The notes: a model not told the origin generated them from the letters alone. Numbered from the stretch's first letter, positions 26,474 through 35,958 are shown. The stretch is DNA of 64,000 nt from Kiritimatiellota bacterium B12222 (GCA_029719485.1 CP120722.1:4216001-4280000), one strand, 5' to 3'. Numbers and translations: made by a program.

Positions 26474-29400
26474 GTTACCAATGTGCTCTTGTGGGAGCGA
26501 GATCAAAACTAGTTTTCATCTCCATATACATGATTGCGTAAGTTACCAATGTGCTCTTGTGGGAGCGAGATCAAAACGCACATCGGGGATCAATTCCAAA
26601 GATGCATCCGTTACCAATGTGCTCTTGTGGGAGCGAGATCAAAACAGTCAGTAGCGGAAGAAAAGCGGTCTGGCATGGTTACCAATGTGCTCTTGTGGGA
26701 GCGAGATCAAAACGCCGCAACCCCCATCTCTTCATTATCATCAGAGTTACCAATGTGCTCTTGTGGGAGCGAGATCAAAACTACCCCACTCGGCCCATCG
26801 CGCCCCAAGGATGGTTACCAATGTGCTCTTGTGGGAGCGAGATCAAAACGTTAACATTAATCCTTAAGGATTAACCAATCGGTTACCAATGTGCTCTTGT
26901 GGGAGCGAGATCAAAACGTTCCGAAACGTCAGCATCCTGAATCCAGTTGGTTACCAATGTGCTCTTGTGGGAGCGAGATCAAAACTAACGGGTCAACCTT
27001 TACCGCATGTGCGGAATGTTACCAATGTGCTCTTGTGGGAGCGAGATCAAAACTAAGGCCAGAAAGGAACCCCATGAAACCAGAAGTTACCAATGTGCTC
27101 TTGTGGGAGCGAGATCAAAACGACTTCGGAGAGCACAAACTTTATATTGGGGCGTTACCAATGTGCTCTTGTGGGAGCGAGATCAAAACATATGCAGTTC
27201 CGCGACCACTTGCCATTTACTGTTACCAATGTGCTCTTGTGGGAGCGAGATCAAAACAATCCTTCGTCAGTATGATATGAATTGTAAACGTTACCAATGT
27301 GCTCTTGTGGGAGCGAGATCAAAACATCGATGCCATTCCTAAAGATTGCCCTGAAATGTTACCAATGTGCTCTTGTGGGAGCGAGATCAAAACAATATGA
27401 CGCTTTAACTAATGTTAATATTGGTGTTACCAATGTGCTCTTGTGGGAGCGAGATCAAAACGTAGAAGGCAATCCCGCTCTAGACGGTTTTGTGTTACCA
27501 ATGTGCTCTTGTGGGAGCGAGATCAAAACTGCGACTGCTGTAAACGTCTCGCTTCCGTCCGGTTACCAATGTGCTCTTGTGGGAGCGAGATCAAAACAGA
27601 TGTAAAGTTTGAAATGGTCAAGGGCGCGTGTTACCAATGTGCTCTTGTGGGAGCGAGATCAAAACTGCTGTGTCGTACAGCGTGGATGCAATGACATGTT
27701 ACCAATGTGCTCTTGTGGGAGCGAGATCAAAACCCTGCCAATACTCCCAAGGAACCGGCAAGCCAGTTACCAATGTGCTCTTGTGGGAGCGAGATCAAAA
27801 CGGGAAGGAGCCTATGGTGAATCACGTGAAGCCGTTACCAATGTGCTCTTGTGGGAGCGAGATCAAAACGCTTGGAAGGTTGGCACATCACCAACGCGGC
27901 CGTTACCAATGTGCTCTTGTGGGAGCGAGATCAAAACCACTTCCATGACGGAAGGGGTGGGACGATTGTGTTACCAATGTGCTCTTGTGGGAGCGAGATC
28001 AAAACTAAACCTTTCGCTTTTGTCCATCATGCGCCAGGTTACCAATGTGCTCTTGTGGGAGCGAGATCAAAACGCCACAGCTTGCGTTCTGTGTCGCAAC
28101 CACTGGTTACCAATGTGCTCTTGTGGGAGCGAGATCAAAACTGCGCACTTCCAGCGGGGTCGGCTCCAACTTGGTTACCAATGTGCTCTTGTGGGAGCGA
28201 GATCAAAACCGCGAAGTCTTCCGCCCTGCAATTGCAATGGCGTTACCAATGTGCTCTTGTGGGAGCGAGATCAAAACAGATCGTTTTAAGGTAGCCGTTA
28301 AGCGTAGAAGTTACCAATGTGCTCTTGTGGGAGCGAGATCAAAACCGGATCAATTATCCGCAAGAGATCGGATTTCGGTTACCAATGTGCTCTTGTGGGA
28401 GCGAGATCAAAACGCCCACACCGCCAATCCGCTCCATGCGTCAACGTTACCAATGTGCTCTTGTGGGAGCGAGATCAAAACACATCAGGCGTCGCGTGGA
28501 TTAACACTGTAGCGTTACCAATGTGCTCTTGTGGGAGCGAGATCAAAACTGACTGGCTCGTCTCGCCATCCGTGGACATCCGTTACCAATGTGCTCTTGT
28601 GGGAGCGAGATCAAAACCTATGGCCTGCTTGTTGCACGCGGAATATTTGGTTACCAATGTGCTCTTGTGGGAGCGAGATCAAAACCGCTTGTTCGTGAGC
28701 ATAGTCGCACAATGGGCGTTACCAATGTGCTCTTGTGGGAGCGAGATCAAAACGGAACTGCTGTGCTACGATCATCGACGCTTGGGTTACCAATGTGCTC
28801 TTGTGGGAGCGAGATCAAAACAATAACAACTGCTCAACTGCTGAAAAGGGCGTGTTACCAATGTGCTCTTGTGGGAGCGAGATCAAAACGTAACTGATGC
28901 TGAGGAATTCACAGGCAGCACCGTTACCAATGTGCTCTTGTGGGAGCGAGATCAAAACTTTAGCGACGTGGCAGGTCAGCGTTAATTAAAGTTACCAATG
29001 TGCTCTTGTGGGAGCGAGATCAAAACGTACATGAGCCCTGAGTCACCACCATTCTTTGGTTACCAATGTGCTCTTGTGGGAGCGAGATCAAAACTGTGCG
29101 GGATTTTAACCTAAAACAAAAAATACGTTACCAATGTGCTCTTGTGGGAGCGAGATCAAAACGGATCAGACGTGCACTTGTGCACGTCGAACCGGTTACC
29201 AATGTGCTCTTGTGGGAGCGAGATCAAAACAAGCCTCTTGGCAATGCTCAAATCAGGGAGCTGTTACCAATGTGCTCTTGTGGGAGCGAGATCAAAACTC
29301 ACAGGTTCGTCTCGCCAACCGTGGACGTCAGTTACCAATGTGCTCTTGTGGGAGCGAGATCAAAACGATGATTGTTGATGATGGGGCGCTGGTGACGGGT

Positions 29401-29502
29401 TACCAATGTGCTCTTGTGGGAGCGAGATCAAAACACGTCGTTGGATGCGTTGTCGGTATAGTCTCCGTTACCAATGTGCTCTTGTGAGAGCATGATCAAA
29501 AC
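26474..29502 (-). CRISPR. Type II CRISPR array, 45 repeats and 44 spacers
   Basis: The 36-base repeat begins GTTACCAATGTGCTCTTG and ends AGCGAGATCAAAAC on the plus strand. Units recur every 68 bases: all spacers are 32 nt except one of 33 nt (28890-28922). The first 44 repeats look identical; only the last (29467-29502) is altered (GAGAGCATGATC for GGGAGCGAGATC). I assign the minus strand as the crRNA strand because the tracrRNA anti-repeat is on the minus strand and pairs with a crRNA repeat beginning GTTTTGATCT, the usual 5' style of type II repeats. Spacers at 28550 and 29299 are related; those at 26850 and 29163 are self-complementary. The repeat is open in all plus frames, giving false protein-like ORFs. 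Confidence 0.98.
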
Positions 29503-29692
29503 CCATACCCACCAATAATGTATTCATGCCTTACTCTAGCCCACACGTAAAAATATTCGTCATGATATGACATGTTTACCCTCGCCTGTAGCGCACAAGA
29601 AAACACCTCTATCTTTTAATTTTACGCGTAAAGATCCATTTTTCTTATTTTTTATGTTGTACAATCTAGTTATATACTAGTACCATAGAAAC
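29503..29692. promoter_or_regulatory. AT-rich gap after the array: possible leader side or pseudopilin promoter
   Basis: 190 bases without a gene. If crRNAs are read from the minus strand, this is the upstream side of the array. It holds the inverted repeat GTCAT-GAT-ATGAC and, close to the pseudopilin start, TTGTAC, 18 bases, TACCAT, six bases, ATG, which could be a leaderless promoter; CTAGTTATATACTAG nearby is palindromic. No conserved leader motif could be recognised. Confidence 0.35.
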
Positions 29693-30475
29693 ATGAAGGA
29701 TACATCCCCACCCCTATTTAAGAGACAGTGCAACGGCTTCACGCTAATTGAAATGCTGGTGGTTATCGCCATTATTGCCCTGTTAACTTCTCTACTTTCG
29801 ATATCCGTACGATCCGTTTTGGATAAAGCCAATACCACCAAATGCATGTCCAACATGCGTCAAATTCATGTCGGTATTTTAGGCTACGCCAATGATCACA
29901 ACGGAAGCCTTCCTGATAATTACGGTAGCAATCCTGGGAATCCCGATATCCCCAATGCCGATGGTAAATCCTGGCCCGATCGGATCGCCCCCTACATCGA
30001 TGATAAATATGATTCCGCGGGAAACTACATCTCGGGCTCCTCTCCCGTGTTTTCATGTCCAGCACGGGCGGTGTGGGGAAGTGAATATACCCCATACCCT
30101 TTAACCTACGGCGTGAACCGAAATATCCTCATCAACCGCTTGTACACCGAAAACGGAAGACGCATAAGTATTTTTGAATTGGGCTCCTTGGCCGATGTGG
30201 TTATGGTTGCGGATTCCGGCCAAGTCAACGGCCTCACCGCCGGCCCCTCTATCGAATTCGCCTACTTTGAACACCAATGGGAAGAACCCATGTCCCTCAT
30301 CGGAAACACCGACCAACCCGGCAATTTTAAAGGCATTCGTTATCGCCACAAAAATAACACCGCTGCCGTACTCCTCTATGCAGATGGACATGTGGGCATT
30401 GCCAAGGCCAATTATACAGAAGATCCCACCCAAGGCACCGCCTCCATTACCGGTCAAGCCTTCCGCAGATTGTAA
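29693..30475 (+). CDS. Type II secretion pseudopilin-like protein with H-X-DG C-terminus
   Basis: 260 aa. The prepilin motif is complete: after Gly15 come FTLIEMLVVIAIIALLTSLL, with Glu at +5 of the mature protein, so a prepilin peptidase should cut after Gly15. CMSNMRQIHVGILGYANDHN is the usual helix after the stem. The C-terminus has RHKNNTAAVLLYADGHVG; here 11 residues rather than nine lie between His and DG. This is the same family as the truncated protein at the left window edge. A lipoprotein gene starts two bases after the stop. The function of the H-X-DG pseudopilins is unknown. Confidence 0.9.
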   Translation: MKDTSPPLFKRQCNGFTLIEMLVVIAIIALLTSLLSISVRSVLDKANTTKCMSNMRQIHVGILGYANDHNGSLPDNYGSNPGNPDIPNADGKSWPDRIAPYIDDKYDSAGNYISGSSPVFSCPARAVWGSEYTPYPLTYGVNRNILINRLYTENGRRISIFELGSLADVVMVADSGQVNGLTAGPSIEFAYFEHQWEEPMSLIGNTDQPGNFKGIRYRHKNNTAAVLLYADGHVGIAKANYTEDPTQGTASITGQAFRRL

Positions 30476-30476
30476 C

Positions 30477-31073
30477 ATGAAAAATCGATCTCTATGTACA
30501 GCCGCAGGTTGGATCGTAGCCGCACTTCTCTCTAGTTGCGGCCACAAAGCCCCTCCTTTAGAAGAAAAATCTATCCAGCAAGACCTCACGATCATCGAGG
30601 CCTTCAGCAAAGGCTTAACCCAAATTGCACCCGAAACCGGAACCTTATGGATCCTAACCCCTCCCCCTCTCCCAGAACGACCCAGTGACCAAACCCGTAT
30701 CAAAAATCTCATCCAAATCGCCAATCAAAATTTGCCCGGTTGGGAAATTGAAGTCAAATACCCCAGTTCCGATGATCTCCGCCTTTATGAAAGCGCTTTA
30801 TATACCGGAGATTATCCGCTCCCACTCTTAAAAAACCTTACCCAAAACGCCCCCCCTACCGCCTTACTTTGCTTTAAAGGCATTCCTGTAGGTAACCGGC
30901 AGGACCTCATCGCCTTCTCCCAAACAACGCTCTTGGCGGGCGTGGCCCCTTATGGCAAAATTCAAGCCAACCCCTTGCTGAACGACCATATCCTAAAAAT
31001 AGCTCTGGTTCTCGAATCAGGAACCGTCAGCTGGGCAAGCGCTGGCCGCAAAATCACCTGGCAAACACTGTAG
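30477..31073 (+). CDS. Lipoprotein of unknown function, paired with pseudopilin
   Basis: 198 aa from ATG 30477, one base after the pseudopilin stop; a longer frame from 30174 lies inside that gene and is rejected. The signal peptide ends in the lipobox LLSSC with Cys21, so it is a lipoprotein. The soluble part has alternating strands and helices (GTLWILTPPPLPERPS, PPTALLCFKGIPVG, HILKIALVLESGTVSW). I recognise no named family. The position and the strand order resemble the anchored protein at 1429-2052, which also follows a pseudopilin cluster. Confidence 0.78.
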   Translation: MKNRSLCTAAGWIVAALLSSCGHKAPPLEEKSIQQDLTIIEAFSKGLTQIAPETGTLWILTPPPLPERPSDQTRIKNLIQIANQNLPGWEIEVKYPSSDDLRLYESALYTGDYPLPLLKNLTQNAPPTALLCFKGIPVGNRQDLIAFSQTTLLAGVAPYGKIQANPLLNDHILKIALVLESGTVSWASAGRKITWQTL

Positions 31074-31109
31074 GTACAGCTCTCGCGTATCATGGAGGGC
31101 CCCCGACGT

Positions 31110-31128
31110 TTCACACAAGATGTGTGAA
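31110..31128. promoter_or_regulatory. Perfect inverted repeat upstream of lutB
   Basis: TTCACACA, AGA, TGTGTGAA is a perfect palindrome with eight-base arms, 50 bases before the lutB ATG. It has the look of an operator for a dimeric repressor. No regulator gene is adjacent. TATCCT lies five bases before the ATG and may be the -10 box. Confidence 0.45.
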
Positions 31129-31177
31129 TCGAAATCCCTTGATTTTTCAATAGGTCACGTCATTCCTATCCTCAGCC

Positions 31178-32584
31178 ATGACCAGCCCTATAGAAAAGTT
31201 TAAAGCGGATACCCAAGCAAGCACCGTCGATTTCGACCACCGTAAATGGATGCAAACCGCGTTAAAAGGCTACGAAAATACCCGAGGGGGTGTTGAAGAG
31301 AGCTTTGGTGATTTTGAGCAAGCCAAACGCACTGGCGCCGCCATCAAATGGGAGGCCATCGAAAATCTCGACACCCTGCTCGAAGAATTCGCTCAAAACT
31401 TGGAAGCCCGGGGAACCAAAATTTGCTGGGCCAGCAACGGAGCCGAAGCGGTCGACTATATTCTCCGGGTCGCTGAAAACCATGACGCCAAAAAAGTGAT
31501 CAAAAGCAAATGCATGACCACCGAAGAAATCCACCTCAACCCCGCCATGGAAAAAGCAGGCATGGAAGTGGTCGAATCGGATCTCGGGGAATTCATTGTG
31601 CAATTACGCAAAGAAGATCCCTTTCATTTTGTCTTTCCCGCCATGCATTTAAAACGGGATAAAATCAGTCAAATTTTCGAACAAGAAATCGGCAGTCAAC
31701 CTTCAGACGATCCCGAAGAACTCACCATGATCGCCCGACGGTACATGCGTCAAAAATACTGCGAAGCCGACATCGGCATCAGTGGCGCAAATTTTGGGAT
31801 CGCTGAAACCGGAATGATCTCTATCACCGAAAACGAAGGCAATGCCCGCCTCACCACCTCCCTGCCCAAAGTGCATATCGCAGTCATGGGCATCGAAAAA
31901 ATCATTCCCACCTTAGACGATTTGACCATTATGCTCCCCCTCCTCGGCACCGCCGGTGCGGGACAATGGCTCACCTGCTACAACTCCATGATTGGCGGAC
32001 CTCGTCAGCCGGATGAAATAGACGGACCCGAAGAATTTCACGTGGTGCTGGTCGATAATCACCGGACCCGTCTACTGGCCGACCCCGAACAACGCGACGC
32101 ACTCCGTTGCATTCGTTGTGGTGCCTGTCTTAACGTTTGCCCCATTTTTAAAAACATTGGCGGTCACTCCTACGGCACCACATACCAAGGCCCCATCGGT
32201 TCGGTCATCACCCCCCATTTACGTGGCCTGCAACCTTACAAACATCTCTCCTACAGCAGCTCCCTTTGTGGCGCCTGTAGTGAAACTTGCCCCGTAAAAA
32301 TTGATTTACATCACCATCTCATGCGCAACCGACGAGATGCCGTGGTCGAAAAAGGCGGCAGCCTCGAACGTTTTGCCATGCGTCAGTTCGCCCGAGTAAT
32401 GGCCCGCCCCAAATTGTACCGCAGCACCGAGGGCCTCATGCGTTTAGCTGAAAAATGTTGGCGCCCCCTCAAAGGTAAAAAAGCCGATCCCTTGAAAGCC
32501 TGGACCTCGACCCGAAATTTAGCGCCACCCGCGGCGAAGTCCTTTCATCGTCAATGGAAAGAAAAACAGGAGGGTGAAAAATGA
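31178..32584 (+). CDS. lutB: L-lactate utilisation iron-sulfur protein LutB
   Basis: 468 aa. The N-terminal LUD (DUF162-like) domain includes GANFGIAETGMISITENEGNAR. The C-terminal part has two 4Fe-4S ferredoxin motifs, CIRCGACLNVCP and CGACSETCPVKI, then a helical tail ending KSFHRQWKE. It passes electrons from lactate oxidation together with LutA and LutC. lutC starts four bases inside its end (ATGA), so the two are coupled. lutA, normally the first gene of the operon, is 11 kb upstream. Cytoplasmic. Confidence 0.92.
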   Translation: MTSPIEKFKADTQASTVDFDHRKWMQTALKGYENTRGGVEESFGDFEQAKRTGAAIKWEAIENLDTLLEEFAQNLEARGTKICWASNGAEAVDYILRVAENHDAKKVIKSKCMTTEEIHLNPAMEKAGMEVVESDLGEFIVQLRKEDPFHFVFPAMHLKRDKISQIFEQEIGSQPSDDPEELTMIARRYMRQKYCEADIGISGANFGIAETGMISITENEGNARLTTSLPKVHIAVMGIEKIIPTLDDLTIMLPLLGTAGAGQWLTCYNSMIGGPRQPDEIDGPEEFHVVLVDNHRTRLLADPEQRDALRCIRCGACLNVCPIFKNIGGHSYGTTYQGPIGSVITPHLRGLQPYKHLSYSSSLCGACSETCPVKIDLHHHLMRNRRDAVVEKGGSLERFAMRQFARVMARPKLYRSTEGLMRLAEKCWRPLKGKKADPLKAWTSTRNLAPPAAKSFHRQWKEKQEGEK

Positions 32585-33261
32585 GCAAATCAGAAGTCTT
32601 AGGTCGGGTACGTGAAGCACTGTCCATCCCCTCTCACCCCGAGGTTCGTGCCCTCGCAGGCAACGGCACCCGCGATCCCCGTGAGGCCCAGAAGTTCATG
32701 CCCCCGGGAGGAGAAAATTTTGCTGAACGTTTTGCCAGCTTCAGTCGACTGGCCGAAAAGCTGAAAGTCGAAATTATTCGCGTACCCGACCGCAAAACCG
32801 CCACCGCCTCTTTGCTTCAGTTATCAACCGAACTGGAGTGGAAGAATGTCGCCTCCCATCATCATGCGTTAACCGATGTGCTAGTCCCTGGAGTGGCTCC
32901 TCAGGTGCATTGGACCGATGACAAACTCGACATCGCCATCCTCGAAAATTGCGATGCCGGCATTAGCGGCTGCGAAGCACTCATTGCCCACACCGGTTCC
33001 GTACTCATCACCAGCAAAGGATCCGGAGGACGCGCCCTCAGCGTATTACCTCCCCACCACGTCGTAGTGGCCACCCAAGATCAACTGCTCTCGACCATGC
33101 TCGACGGCTACGATCTCCTACGCAAAAAATATCCCAAGGGTCTTCCCTCCTTCATCTCCTTTATCACCGGCGCCAGTCGCACCGGCGATATCGAACGCAT
33201 TTTAGTGTTGGGTGCTCACGGTCCTAAACGTCTGACCATCCTGCTGATTGAAGAAGCATAA
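32581..33261 (+). CDS. lutC: Lactate utilisation protein LutC (LUD domain)
   Basis: 226 aa. A single LUD domain with GISGCEALIAHTGSVLITSK and RALSVLPPHHVVVATQDQL, the pattern of LutC/YkgG. It is the small partner of LutB in L-lactate oxidation to pyruvate. It overlaps the lutB stop by four bases. The N-terminus (MSKSEVLGRVREAL) is typical. Confidence 0.9.
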   Translation: MSKSEVLGRVREALSIPSHPEVRALAGNGTRDPREAQKFMPPGGENFAERFASFSRLAEKLKVEIIRVPDRKTATASLLQLSTELEWKNVASHHHALTDVLVPGVAPQVHWTDDKLDIAILENCDAGISGCEALIAHTGSVLITSKGSGGRALSVLPPHHVVVATQDQLLSTMLDGYDLLRKKYPKGLPSFISFITGASRTGDIERILVLGAHGPKRLTILLIEEA

Positions 33262-33293
33262 ATAAAATCTGTGGGCTGAAAGCAGCCTGGCAC

Positions 33294-33455
33294 TTACTCT
33301 AAATAATCACGGTTGATGCGCCAGCCCACATAAACGCCCAGCAGAGATCCCACCCCGCTAAGGGTATACGCCGTCATCACTCCGACCTTACTTCCGAGCC
33401 ACCATCCGCCCCACCCCAGGAGCGTCAGAGCTATTACAATGCAAAGTTTGTTCAT
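33294..33455 (-). CDS. Small two-helix membrane protein
   Basis: 53 aa from ATG 33455, with GAGG eight bases upstream; the frame runs back to 33521 but the extension lacks a ribosome site. Two hydrophobic segments (LCIVIALTLLGWGGWWLG and AYTLSGVGSLLGVYVGW) and a charged end RINRDYLE fit a small inner-membrane protein seen in many bacteria. Function unknown. Confidence 0.6.
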   Translation of the reverse strand: MNKLCIVIALTLLGWGGWWLGSKVGVMTAYTLSGVGSLLGVYVGWRINRDYLE

Positions 33456-33689
33456 ACGGCTTACCTCATACAGAACGGTTAGACTGAGCGAACCTAAACG
33501 AACAAGGCTCTCCATACACAAGCTCTACGGAACAGCGTGCCCACTTGCAACTCGTTTTTCTTTAGCTCCGAAGGGCAGCAAAACTCATGAGCGTTCTATT
33601 CGCATCAGGAAACACATTGATAATATAGATGTATCTGCTCCTTTGAAGCGACTTCTATTCCCATCAGTCTCTCCCCTCTTTTACGCCCT

Positions 33690-34703
33690 ATGAAACGACA
33701 TCCACGCACCCTCATCCTTTTCACGAGCCTCTTCGTCTCCACCTTCCTGATCTCCGCTCCTTACGCAAACGCAGCCGAAGAGGAACAGACCTGGCTCCCT
33801 GAAGGTTCATGGGATCTGGAGTGGCAAGATGAATTCTCCGGAACCGGTGAACCCGAAAATTGGTATCCCATGCTCGGCTACAATTCCGAAGAGTACAAGG
33901 CCGCTTCAGAAAAAGGACTTCGTTGGACAGGCTCCACCGCAGAGAGCGCGCGGATGTATAGCACCAAATCGGGCAACCATTGGCTCAACGGCGAAGGTCA
34001 ATTGGTCATTCGAGCGATCACAGACAAAACCGCACCAGAGAATGAGCATGGTCTGCGCGTCAAAACGGGATACCTCCTCTCCGGTTATCCTGACCACTGG
34101 GATAAGTCAGAACCCAGTGGAGTAAAGTGGAAAGGCCTATTTGTCAGTCCCCGCGGCGGAGATGTATATATTTCAGCCCGTATCCGATCCGATCAAGTCG
34201 TGGGATATTCCACTTGGTTTGCCTTCTGGCTTTTCAGCGAAACCCGTGGCTACAATGACAATCCAAGCGACGGAACCGAAGTCGATATCGTTGAAATTGT
34301 TAAAGGGAAAGACCACCACTTTAACACATTCATCAACGTCGCAAACCACTGGAAAAAATCTGGAGGAACGGAGGACAAGTATTTTAACGAGCACACCACG
34401 CCACTCGCCGCAGAATATGTCGATGTCACCGATTCAGACTACCACACCTACGGCATCGAATGGACCAAAACCTCCATGACCTGCTTTGTGGATGGAAAAC
34501 CCTATTATACTTTCACTGAAAATATCCCCTCGGATCCAGTGGACATGATGATCCTCCTCACCATGGAATTCAGCCCCAATAGTTGGATCCAAAATCAAGG
34601 CGACGGTCGCAGCGAAGGACCCTATGTGTCCGACGACCCAGAAATGCGCGAAATGTCCCGCGCCCTTATCGACTACGTTCGCATTTACCGAAAACAACCC
34701 TAA
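33690..34703 (+). CDS. Secreted glycoside hydrolase family 16 (endo-beta-glucanase/galactanase type)
   Basis: 337 aa. Signal peptide with a core at about 9-24 and the cleavage region PYANAAEE near residue 29. The beta-jelly-roll catalytic motif EVDIVE (residues 197-202) supplies the nucleophile Glu197 and acid/base Glu202. WDLEWQDEFSG at the start and ALIDYVRIYRK at the end are typical of GH16. The family cuts beta-1,3/1,4-glucans, agarose, porphyran or carrageenan; the substrate subfamily cannot be fixed here. It is secreted to periplasm or medium, unlike the intracellular glycan enzymes elsewhere in the window. It stands alone and is convergent with the next gene. Confidence 0.9.
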   Translation: MKRHPRTLILFTSLFVSTFLISAPYANAAEEEQTWLPEGSWDLEWQDEFSGTGEPENWYPMLGYNSEEYKAASEKGLRWTGSTAESARMYSTKSGNHWLNGEGQLVIRAITDKTAPENEHGLRVKTGYLLSGYPDHWDKSEPSGVKWKGLFVSPRGGDVYISARIRSDQVVGYSTWFAFWLFSETRGYNDNPSDGTEVDIVEIVKGKDHHFNTFINVANHWKKSGGTEDKYFNEHTTPLAAEYVDVTDSDYHTYGIEWTKTSMTCFVDGKPYYTFTENIPSDPVDMMILLTMEFSPNSWIQNQGDGRSEGPYVSDDPEMREMSRALIDYVRIYRKQP

Positions 34704-34716
34704 GTCCAAAGGGGAG

Positions 34717-35958
34717 TCACTTCGGTTCCGCCAACCAATCCCAGAGCGGATACAGGGAACCATCCGCCATTTCCACCCCCTGTTCATTCCAACGTTCCGC
34801 ATGTTTTCCAGGAAAGGGTTCCGACACAACCCGCAAACCCGTCACCCCCAATTGAGCAAGGGGAATCACTTCCTCGGTAGCAGATACCCCCAACGGTTCA
34901 CGGTCAAACCACGCAGATACCCCTTTCAACTCATGCCCTGTTAATTGGCCATCTCCATTTCGATCTAACAACGCCAAGGGTTCGAAACCATGATGCCAAG
35001 GCATTTGCCACGTATAGCCACCGAACAACTGCACCCCACTTCTAATTTCCCCACGCTCTTCGGGATCCCATACCAAAATGGCCGCCCCCGCCCGTGGCCA
35101 CGTCCACTCTCCTCCCCGTCCATCTCCCACCACATCAAACCTCACCGCCGCCTGCTCATCCACCGGCACCCGCCGCTCATGCCTCAACTCAAAAATAAGA
35201 GGCGTGATCATTCCAATCTTCAGCGTGGAGAGTTTACGAATGTCTTTTTCCATTTTGCGTTTTGTCTTCCGATCTTCCGTTGCGGATGACGCCGCCAACG
35301 CCAACCACCCCCTGGCCGCTTCTGCAGAATAGACCTGACCGCTCAACGGCAAATAGTCCAAGGCCAAGTCCTTTTTCCGCAAACGCTTCCATGCCCGCTG
35401 ATACAACGCCAATGTAGACGCCACCGTGATACCATCCATCGACGCAATTTCAGGATAATCTGACGCCAACCATCTTTGTTGAAAAGACGCCAAGGTAAGC
35501 GCATAAAGCCCATTTTTGGGAGACATCTCCAAGGCGGCGCTTAAGCACCCAAACGCTTTTTCGGCATAGGCCATACGCTCAGCCTCTGTCAACACCTTCA
35601 CCTGCCATTGATGAGGATCATCCGGATAGTTCCCCAGCAGAAAGCTCTCTTGGTCCGTGGACGATACCTGATCTGCAATCTGCGCAACCTTCCAATCCAG
35701 CGTCCGCTCTTCAGGGAAGTTTTCGCCAGCTTTCTCAGGAAAATAGGTAAATGATGCCCCCGCCCCCATCGCAAAGGCCAGATAATACATTCGCCCCATG
35801 CGGTACACCCATTGACTATTTTCCGGCTCAGCATCTTGCTTGGCCTGTAAATCTTGCTCCATGAACTCGAGCGGAATCGTTTGAAGCATCTGATATTTAC
35901 CATAAGTAGGCAAAGGGTCTATCAGGCAAAAGACGATCAACAGTACAAAAGTTTTCAT
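34717..35958 (-). CDS. Secreted protein with EF-hand-like calcium loop
   Basis: 413 aa from the third of three consecutive ATGs (35958), which leaves a normal signal peptide (MKTFVLLIVFCLIDPL) and has AGGG seven bases upstream; an ATG at 35982 is also in frame. The first half is helical and resembles TPR-like repeats (AEKAFGCLSAALEMSPKNGL). The second half has RFDVVGDGRGGEWTW and LLDRNGDGQLTGHEL, a canonical EF-hand loop D-x-N-x-D-G-x-L-x3-E. Proteins of this build occur in PVC bacteria, with unknown function. It is convergent with GH16 and divergent from rhaB. Confidence 0.8.
   Translation of the reverse strand: MKTFVLLIVFCLIDPLPTYGKYQMLQTIPLEFMEQDLQAKQDAEPENSQWVYRMGRMYYLAFAMGAGASFTYFPEKAGENFPEERTLDWKVAQIADQVSSTDQESFLLGNYPDDPHQWQVKVLTEAERMAYAEKAFGCLSAALEMSPKNGLYALTLASFQQRWLASDYPEIASMDGITVASTLALYQRAWKRLRKKDLALDYLPLSGQVYSAEAARGWLALAASSATEDRKTKRKMEKDIRKLSTLKIGMITPLIFELRHERRVPVDEQAAVRFDVVGDGRGGEWTWPRAGAAILVWDPEERGEIRSGVQLFGGYTWQMPWHHGFEPLALLDRNGDGQLTGHELKGVSAWFDREPLGVSATEEVIPLAQLGVTGLRVVSEPFPGKHAERWNEQGVEMADGSLYPLWDWLAEPK

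Noticed and set aside
26534..29487. Many plus-strand open frames with repeated peptides such as VTNVLLWERDQN and MCSCGSEIKT
   Set aside because: They are the CRISPR repeat read in its open frames; the array has no stop in the repeat and spacer-encoded parts are unrelated.
26474..29502. Plus-strand transcription of the array as a simple cas operon extension
   Set aside because: The tracrRNA anti-repeat pairs only with minus-strand repeats; kept open as a finding rather than as the annotation.
33456..33689. A longer small gene starting at 33521 or plus-strand frames before GH16
   Set aside because: The upstream part lacks a ribosome site, while the ATG at 33455 has GAGG and yields a normal two-helix protein; plus-strand frames are shadows.
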